This document shows, piece by piece, positions 21,163 through 25,508 of a stretch of 25,508 nucleotides of DNA (positions are counted from its first letter, which is position 1; each line of letters begins with the position of its first letter). Made by a program: the position numbers and the translations under genes. The notes below the pieces were generated by a model, which worked only from the letters and a program-made list of their open reading frames with translations, ran no database searches and was not told where the DNA came from. The stretch is from an uncultured Prevotella sp. (GTDB taxonomy: Bacteria; Bacteroidota; Bacteroidia; Bacteroidales; Bacteroidaceae): the NCBI GenBank assembly GCA_902497035.1, contig CABVDL010000033.1, positions 1 through 25,508 of the forward strand, in the 5' to 3' direction.

Positions 21163-22932
21163 GTCGGCGACCATCTTGCGGTAGACGCTGTACATGCGCA
21201 GCCGGGAGATGTAGCCGACGAGATGACTGTTGATGTCAATCACCGGCAGGGCGTTGGCGTTGCTCTTCTCAAACTTCCTCATCACTTCCTCCATGGGTTC
21301 GTTGTTGTAGAGGAAAGTGGTCACCGGCGTCATCAGCTGTGAGGCGTTGTAGCGCTGATAAAGTTCGGTGCGGAACACGATGTGGCGTATCTTTGTGATG
21401 TCAATCTCACCTAAAAGCCGGCCTGAGTCATCTACTACAGGGAGAAAGTCGTAATCACTGTTTGACAGCACGTTGACGAGCTTACCCAGTGGCAGGTCGG
21501 GTTTGACGCTGGTCACATGTTTTTCAATGACGGAGTCCATGCTCATCAGTGTCAGCACACTTCTATCGGTGTGGTGTGTGAGGAGCTTGCCCTCGCGCGC
21601 CAGTCGCATGGCGTAGATGCTGTGGGGCTCAAAGATGCTGATGACCATTACGCTGACGACAGCCACGATGAGCAGTGGTACGAACAGCTGGTAGCCGCCC
21701 GTAATCTCTGCGATAAGGAAAATGCCGGTCAGCGGAGCGTGCATCACGCCTGCCATCACGCCTGCCATGCCGAGCAGCACGAAATTCTTCTCGGGCAGAT
21801 AGACACCAATCTGCTCGATGTTCCATAGGCGTGAGAAGAAAAATCCTGCGAAGCCGCCGACAAAAAGCGACGGGGCGAATGTACCGCCGCAGCCTCCGGC
21901 GCCGTTGGTGGAGGAGGTAGCAACGACCTTGGTAAGAATGACCAGGCCGATATAGGCAACAAGAAGTTCGGAATGGCCATAGAAGAGCGAGCCGTTCATA
22001 ATCTGGTTCCAGTCGGCCTGGGTCTTGCCGCTGAGCAGGATGGTCAGACTGTTCCAGCCCTCGCCGTAGAGCGAGGGGAAAAAGAAGATGAGGATGCTCA
22101 GCAGCAGACCGCCGGTGACAAGCTTGATATAAGGGTGCTGGCGCATCTTTGCGTATTTGCTTTCGCACCAGTTCATGCCACGCATGAAGTAAAGACTGAC
22201 GAAACCGCAGAATATGCCCAGCAGTACGGTGCCTGGGACACGCTCCACGCTCCATGCGGCATCCATCTGGAAGTTGAACATCGTGGTCGTGCCGGCGAGC
22301 ATGTAGCTCACCACGTCTGCCGTGATGGTGGAAATCAGAATGGGCACGATGGAAGCCATGTTCATGTCAATCATCAGCACTTCGAGCGTGAACACCAGTC
22401 CCGCAATCGGAGCCTTGTAGATGCCGGCAATGGCAGCGGCGGCTCCGCAGCCGACAAGCACCATGAGCTGCCGGTTGCTCATCTTGAACAGCTGGCCGAG
22501 GTTGGATCCGATGGCCGAGCCCGTCAGCACAATAGGGGCCTCGGCACCTACCGATCCGCCGAAGCCGATGGTGATGGCTGAGGCTACGATGGATGTCCAG
22601 CAGTTGTGCGCCTTCAGCCTCGACTGTTTCGTGGAGATGGCGTAAAGCACGCGTGTGATGCCGTGCGAGATGTTGTCGCGCACGACATATTTGATAAATA
22701 AGGTGGTGAGAAAGATGCCGATAACCGGGAAAAGCAGGAAGAGCCAGTTGGCCGAGTTGGCTGCGAAGCCGTCGGTCAGCAGGTGCTGGATGAGGCCGAT
22801 GAGCGAGTGCAGGGCATAGGCGGCCAGTGAGGCGAAGATGCCGATGAAGAAGGCCAGCACGCTCGTCGCCTGCCGGTCGGTCATGTTGTGTTGCCGCCAC
22901 ACAAGCACTTTTTGAAATACACTGTCGCTCAT
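21148..22932 (-). CDS. ClC chloride channel/transporter with CBS pair
   Basis: A 594-residue membrane protein. Residues ~25-440 form the ClC membrane domain with FGGSVGAEAPIV (the gating Glu is residue ~131, equivalent to the GREGP motif), GSNLGQLF, and CGGTFAPSLFVGGFAG (GxFxP motif). The GSGIP motif is altered to SHGIT. Residues ~460-590 hold two CBS domains (LPVVDDSGRLLGEIDITKI and ALPVIDINSHLVGYISRLRM), which in relatives bind adenosine nucleotides. It moves chloride or a similar anion across the inner membrane; channel versus antiporter cannot be decided here. Two bases separate it from the upstream tsaC gene. Confidence 0.93.
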   Translation of the reverse strand: MSDSVFQKVLVWRQHNMTDRQATSVLAFFIGIFASLAAYALHSLIGLIQHLLTDGFAANSANWLFLLFPVIGIFLTTLFIKYVVRDNISHGITRVLYAISTKQSRLKAHNCWTSIVASAITIGFGGSVGAEAPIVLTGSAIGSNLGQLFKMSNRQLMVLVGCGAAAAIAGIYKAPIAGLVFTLEVLMIDMNMASIVPILISTITADVVSYMLAGTTTMFNFQMDAAWSVERVPGTVLLGIFCGFVSLYFMRGMNWCESKYAKMRQHPYIKLVTGGLLLSILIFFFPSLYGEGWNSLTILLSGKTQADWNQIMNGSLFYGHSELLVAYIGLVILTKVVATSSTNGAGGCGGTFAPSLFVGGFAGFFFSRLWNIEQIGVYLPEKNFVLLGMAGVMAGVMHAPLTGIFLIAEITGGYQLFVPLLIVAVVSVMVISIFEPHSIYAMRLAREGKLLTHHTDRSVLTLMSMDSVIEKHVTSVKPDLPLGKLVNVLSNSDYDFLPVVDDSGRLLGEIDITKIRHIVFRTELYQRYNASQLMTPVTTFLYNNEPMEEVMRKFEKSNANALPVIDINSHLVGYISRLRMYSVYRKMVADYSAE

Positions 22933-22934
22933 CG

Positions 22935-23504
22935 CTAAGCTCTGATAATCTTTACTTCGCCGTCGGGTTTCAGCTTGATGATTGAACTTGGTGTGTGTGG
23001 CTTATGCTCCTGGCGACGTGTCCAACAGACGTAGTCGACACTGTCGAGCAGCTCTGGATTGATGTCACGGTAGTTTTGTGCGGCTGGCTCCCCGCTGATG
23101 TTGGCACTTGTAGATACGAGCGCTTTCTGAAAGCGGTAGCACAGCTCCTTGGAGAATGGCTCCTTAGTGATGCGCAGGGCGATGCTGCCGTCCTCGGCAA
23201 TCAGATTGGGCGCCAGGTTGACGGCGTTGTCCAGAATGACGGTCGTCGGCTTGACGGCGGCGTCGAGCAGGTCCCAGGCCACTGCCGGCACGTTGCGCAC
23301 GTATCGTTGCAGGCGCGCGTCAGAATCGACAAGGCAGATGAGAGCCTTGGAGTCGTCTCGGTGCTTGAGTTTGTAGACCTTGGCCACGGCCTCGGCATTC
23401 GTGGCATCGCAGCCTATGCCCCACACCGTATCGGTAGGGTAGAGAATGACGCCGCCGGCATTGAGTACCCTGACGGCATTGCGGATATCTTCTTCTTGTG
23501 TCAT
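22935..23504 (-). CDS. tsaC: L-threonylcarbamoyladenylate synthase
   Basis: Makes threonylcarbamoyl-AMP from threonine, bicarbonate and ATP for the t6A37 modification of ANN-decoding tRNAs. The 189-residue Sua5/YciO/YrdC protein has GGVILYPTDTVWGIGCDA, the basic KLKHRDDSKAL (KxR motif), the SIALRIT strand and LVSTSANISG (SxN motif). It is the short TsaC form, without the C-terminal Sua5 domain. It is the first gene of a two-gene unit with the ClC channel and divergent from the glucokinase gene. Confidence 0.92.
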   Translation of the reverse strand: MTQEEDIRNAVRVLNAGGVILYPTDTVWGIGCDATNAEAVAKVYKLKHRDDSKALICLVDSDARLQRYVRNVPAVAWDLLDAAVKPTTVILDNAVNLAPNLIAEDGSIALRITKEPFSKELCYRFQKALVSTSANISGEPAAQNYRDINPELLDSVDYVCWTRRQEHKPHTPSSIIKLKPDGEVKIIRA

Positions 23505-23526
23505 GGTTTTAATACATTCTTTGGGG

Positions 23527-23534
23527 CAAAGTTA
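23527..23534 (-). promoter_or_regulatory. -7 element of the tsaC-ClC unit
   Basis: The minus strand reads TAACTTTG, 22 bases before the tsaC ATG (23504). No good -33 TTTG lies at the standard distance. Confidence 0.55.
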
Positions 23535-23586
23535 CGAAAATTAAATAACAGAAGCACTAATCTATGTGAAAAATTCTTTTTTACGC

Positions 23587-23615
23587 TTGTTTTATCATTT
23601 GTTTTATTAACTTTG
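23587..23615 (+). promoter_or_regulatory. Promoter of the glucokinase gene
   Basis: TTG (23587-23589), 18 bases, TAACTTTG (23608-23615). The expected start near 23622 leaves a leader of about 33 bases before the ATG at 23655. Confidence 0.65.
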
Positions 23616-23654
23616 CATAGTGCTTTTGCAATTTCAAACTAAAAACAAATAATT

Positions 23655-24632
23655 ATGGAAGAAGCAGTTTTGAAGCCTTACGTTATAGGTCTCGACCTTG
23701 GCGGTACAAATTCGGTGTTTGGCATTGTGGACAGTCGTGGTGACATCAAGGCCACAACAGCCATCAAGACACAGGCTTACGAAAAGGTTGAGGACTATGT
23801 CAACGCCTCCGTTGAGGCCTTGCAGGTGGTTATCGAACAGGTGGGCGGCATCAGCAAAATCAAGTCGATGGGTATCGGCGCTCCTAATGCCAACTACTAC
23901 ACGGGTACCATTGAGTTTGCTCCCAACCTGATCTGGGGTCACACGGGCATTGTGCCTTTGGCCGACATGTTCTCGGAGAAGCTTGGCATCCCTGTGAAGA
24001 TGACTAACGACGCCAACGCCGCAGCCATTGGTGAGATGACCTATGGTGCCGCACGTGGCATGAAGAACTTCATTGAGATTACCCTTGGTACGGGTGTCGG
24101 CTCGGGTATCGTCATCAACGGGCAGGTGGTTTATGGCTGCGACGGTTTTGCCGGTGAGCTTGGTCACGTGGTCATGGTGCGTGGTGAGAACGCACGTCCT
24201 TGCGGCTGTGGCCGCAAGGGCTGTCTTGAGGCCTATTGCTCGGCTACGGGTGTGGCACGTACCGCCCGGGAGATGCTGCAGAAGACCGACCGTCCGTCGC
24301 TGCTGCGCGATATGAATCCCGCGGACATCACCTCGCTCGATGTCAGTCTGGCAGCCGGAAAGGGTGACGAGCTGGCCAAGGAAATTTATCAGTTCACGGG
24401 CGAGATGCTCGGTGAGGCTTGTGCCGACTTTGCAGCTTTCTCGTCCCCGGAGGCCTTTATCTTTTTCGGTGGCCTGACCAAGGCCGGTGACCTGCTGATG
24501 GACCCCATCAAGAAGAGCTACGACGAGCATATCCTGAAGATTTTCAAGGGGCATGCCAAGTTCCTCGTGAGCAGCCTCGACGGCAGTTCGGCAGCTGTGC
24601 TTGGCGCATCGGCTGTGGGCTGGGATTTGTAA
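23655..24632 (+). CDS. ROK-family glucokinase
   Basis: Phosphorylates glucose (or a related hexose) with ATP at the entry of glycolysis. The 325-residue protein has the ATP-binding GLDLGGTNSVFGIVD near the start, GIGAPNANYYTG, the catalytic Asp in MTNDANAAAIGE, LGTGVGSGIVINGQ, and the ROK signature GELGHVVMV with the zinc-binding cluster CGCGRKGCLEAYCSATG. The C-terminal FFGGL and GSSAAVLGASAV complete the fold. Related sugars such as mannose or N-acetylglucosamine cannot be excluded as substrates. It is monocistronic, with a strong terminator after it. Confidence 0.9.
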   Translation: MEEAVLKPYVIGLDLGGTNSVFGIVDSRGDIKATTAIKTQAYEKVEDYVNASVEALQVVIEQVGGISKIKSMGIGAPNANYYTGTIEFAPNLIWGHTGIVPLADMFSEKLGIPVKMTNDANAAAIGEMTYGAARGMKNFIEITLGTGVGSGIVINGQVVYGCDGFAGELGHVVMVRGENARPCGCGRKGCLEAYCSATGVARTAREMLQKTDRPSLLRDMNPADITSLDVSLAAGKGDELAKEIYQFTGEMLGEACADFAAFSSPEAFIFFGGLTKAGDLLMDPIKKSYDEHILKIFKGHAKFLVSSLDGSSAAVLGASAVGWDL

Positions 24633-24639
24633 ACATCTT

Positions 24640-24677
24640 ACTTCGGCCCGCCGGGTAAATGATTGACGTGCCGAAGT
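24640..24677. terminator. Hairpin after the glucokinase gene
   Basis: ACTTCGGC (24640-24647) and GCCGAAGT (24670-24677) are perfect 8-bp arms with a 22-base loop, starting 7 bases past the glucokinase stop. There is no T-tract. It precedes the stronger terminator at 24692. Confidence 0.4.
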
Positions 24678-24691
24678 GAATGGCAATAAAG

Positions 24692-24735
24692 AAAGAGGGT
24701 GTGGCACAACTGTTTGTGTCTCACCCTCTTTTCTA
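24692..24735. terminator. Strong terminator between glucokinase and the TPR-like gene
   Basis: AAAGAGGGTG (24692-24701) pairs with CACCCTCTTT (24722-24731). The stem continues through GGCACA / TGTGTC after one T-T mismatch. T-rich flanks follow on both strands (TTTTCTATT on plus, CTTTCTTTATT on minus), so it can end transcription from both convergent sides. Confidence 0.85.
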
Positions 24736-24886
24736 TTGTCGTTCAACTTCATTCTTGTGGGCGTAGCGGCATGAATGTAGCTGATAGCATACATGTTCTT
24801 TGTAAGTTCCTGCGCACTATGCATGGTTATTAAAACAGGTTGGATAACACAAGCAATTCCTTGAAACTTTTTGGATCGGTTATCTC

Positions 24887-25390
24887 TTATTTGCTGCTGT
24901 CCATTCCTTCCTTGAACTTTGCTAAAAGCATCTGGGCCAACGCGTTCTTTGGGCTGAGCTTCAGTGCCTCGTCGAAGCTGTCGAGGGCCTGACGGTAGTA
25001 GCGCGGTCCGTTTTGCTGTGGGTTGGTCACGATGATGGCTGTGTAGTAGAAGCCGTGGAGCGTGGCGAGGTCAGAGCGGTCGGTGTCTTTGGTGGGCTGC
25101 AGCGCTTCGATGCGTTGAATCACGCGCTGGGCCTCATCGATATACTGCTGTACCTTACTGCTTTGAGGCTGCGAACAGACCGTACCGAGCAGGAGCACAG
25201 CCTGCTGGTATTTCGGTTGGATGCTGTCGGGCTGCATGGCCTCTAAGCGTTGCAGTGCGGCGAGTTGCTGCTCCATCGTGGGCTGACTCTGCTGAGCGTG
25301 GAGACTGAGGAGAGACACAACGAGGAGGACGAGGATTGTCATGCGGCGGCAGGCGACGGAGGCCAGTGCCTTAGAAATTTGCGATGTCAT
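24887..25390 (-). CDS. Small exported TPR-like protein
   Basis: 167 residues. Residues ~17-32 (MTILVLLVVSLLSLHAQ) form a signal-peptide core, with probable cleavage after the HAQ region. The start may be the ATG at 25390 or the internal ATG at 25342. The mature part is helical, with TPR-like pairs (AALQRLEAMQPDSIQPKYQQ; ALDSFDEALKLSPKNALAQM), suggesting a periplasmic scaffold or binding protein. It overlaps the upstream TonB-receptor gene by 20 bases, so the two are probably co-transcribed and may act together. Confidence 0.75.
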   Translation of the reverse strand: MTSQISKALASVACRRMTILVLLVVSLLSLHAQQSQPTMEQQLAALQRLEAMQPDSIQPKYQQAVLLLGTVCSQPQSSKVQQYIDEAQRVIQRIEALQPTKDTDRSDLATLHGFYYTAIIVTNPQQNGPRYYRQALDSFDEALKLSPKNALAQMLLAKFKEGMDSSK

Positions 25391-25508
25391 AAGCTTTATT
25401 ACTTTTTAGTGAAACAAATATTCCGATATAAAAGAAGCGGTCGGAGCCATTGGTGATGGGCTTGCCGCCACGGTAGCCATAGATGTTCTTGCGTCCGAGC
25501 AGATTGCT
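25371..25508 (-). CDS. C-terminal end of a TonB-dependent outer membrane receptor (partial)
   Basis: The last 45 codons of a gene that runs off the right end. The end reads NLLGRKNIYGYRGGKPITNG, then DRFFYIGIFVSLKSN, then AYDIANF and TAA. The 'N.lg.kNiygY' turn and the aromatic final strand (FFYIGIFVSL) match the last beta strands of Bacteroidetes TonB-dependent receptors. The substrate is unknown. The extra ~10 residues after the final strand are unusual for a barrel C-terminus. The gene overlaps the start of the small TPR-like gene by 20 bases. Confidence 0.7.
   Translation of the reverse strand, partial: SNLLGRKNIYGYRGGKPITNGSDRFFYIGIFVSLKSNKAYDIANF

Noticed and set aside
23634..24824. 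Long minus-strand open frame (396 codons) opposite the glucokinase gene
   Set aside because: Antisense to a clear ROK glucokinase. It runs across the promoter and terminators of that gene, which a real gene would not be expected to do.

Overview
The window looks like a chromosomal segment of a Prevotella-like member of the Bacteroidales. Three things point there. Several genes carry the Bacteroidetes promoter type (TTTG, a spacer of about 19-20 bases, then TAnnTTTG). Shine-Dalgarno sites are mostly absent. The gene families are also typical: a DUF4924 protein, a secreted protein with a short 'YNLAGQRV...KGI' tail, a TonB-receptor C-terminus and a 7-TM AraC-type regulator. No phage, insertion sequence, CRISPR array, tRNA or rRNA was seen.

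Layout. 1-302 is repeat-rich spacer. 303-1625 (-) is a secreted Ig-like protein. 1991-2647 (+) is ribulose-phosphate 3-epimerase, convergent with an ECF sigma factor (2722-3318, -). A frameshifted gene remnant follows at 3469-3742. From 9565 down to 3761 (-) runs a five-gene cluster: a GrpE-like protein, an Hsp70 without its helical lid, a 700-residue membrane protein with a Gln/Arg/Pro-rich linker, a DUF1963 protein and an unknown protein. A 7-TM AraC-family regulator (9773-10873, +) is divergent from it. The shared intergenic region carries three direct repeats that look like AraC-type operators. I infer a membrane-linked chaperone system under its own regulator. It is the best candidate here for an undescribed system.

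11291-17977 (+) is a complete tryptophan operon: promoter, a 19-residue leader peptide with three consecutive Trp codons, a terminator hairpin (attenuator), then trpD-C-F-A-B-E-G with short gaps or overlaps. The order is a circular permutation of the trpB-E-G-D-C-F-A order known from Bacteroides. Just upstream are an 11-bp-arm palindrome and a possible small RNA gene on the minus strand.

18074-23504 (-) holds housekeeping genes in two probable operons: LysE-type exporter - DUF4924 - release factor 3, and tsaC (tRNA t6A synthesis) - ClC channel with CBS domains. A ROK-family glucokinase (23655-24632, +) is divergent from tsaC. The window ends with a small secreted TPR-like protein and the C-terminal 45 residues of a TonB-dependent receptor, both on the minus strand.
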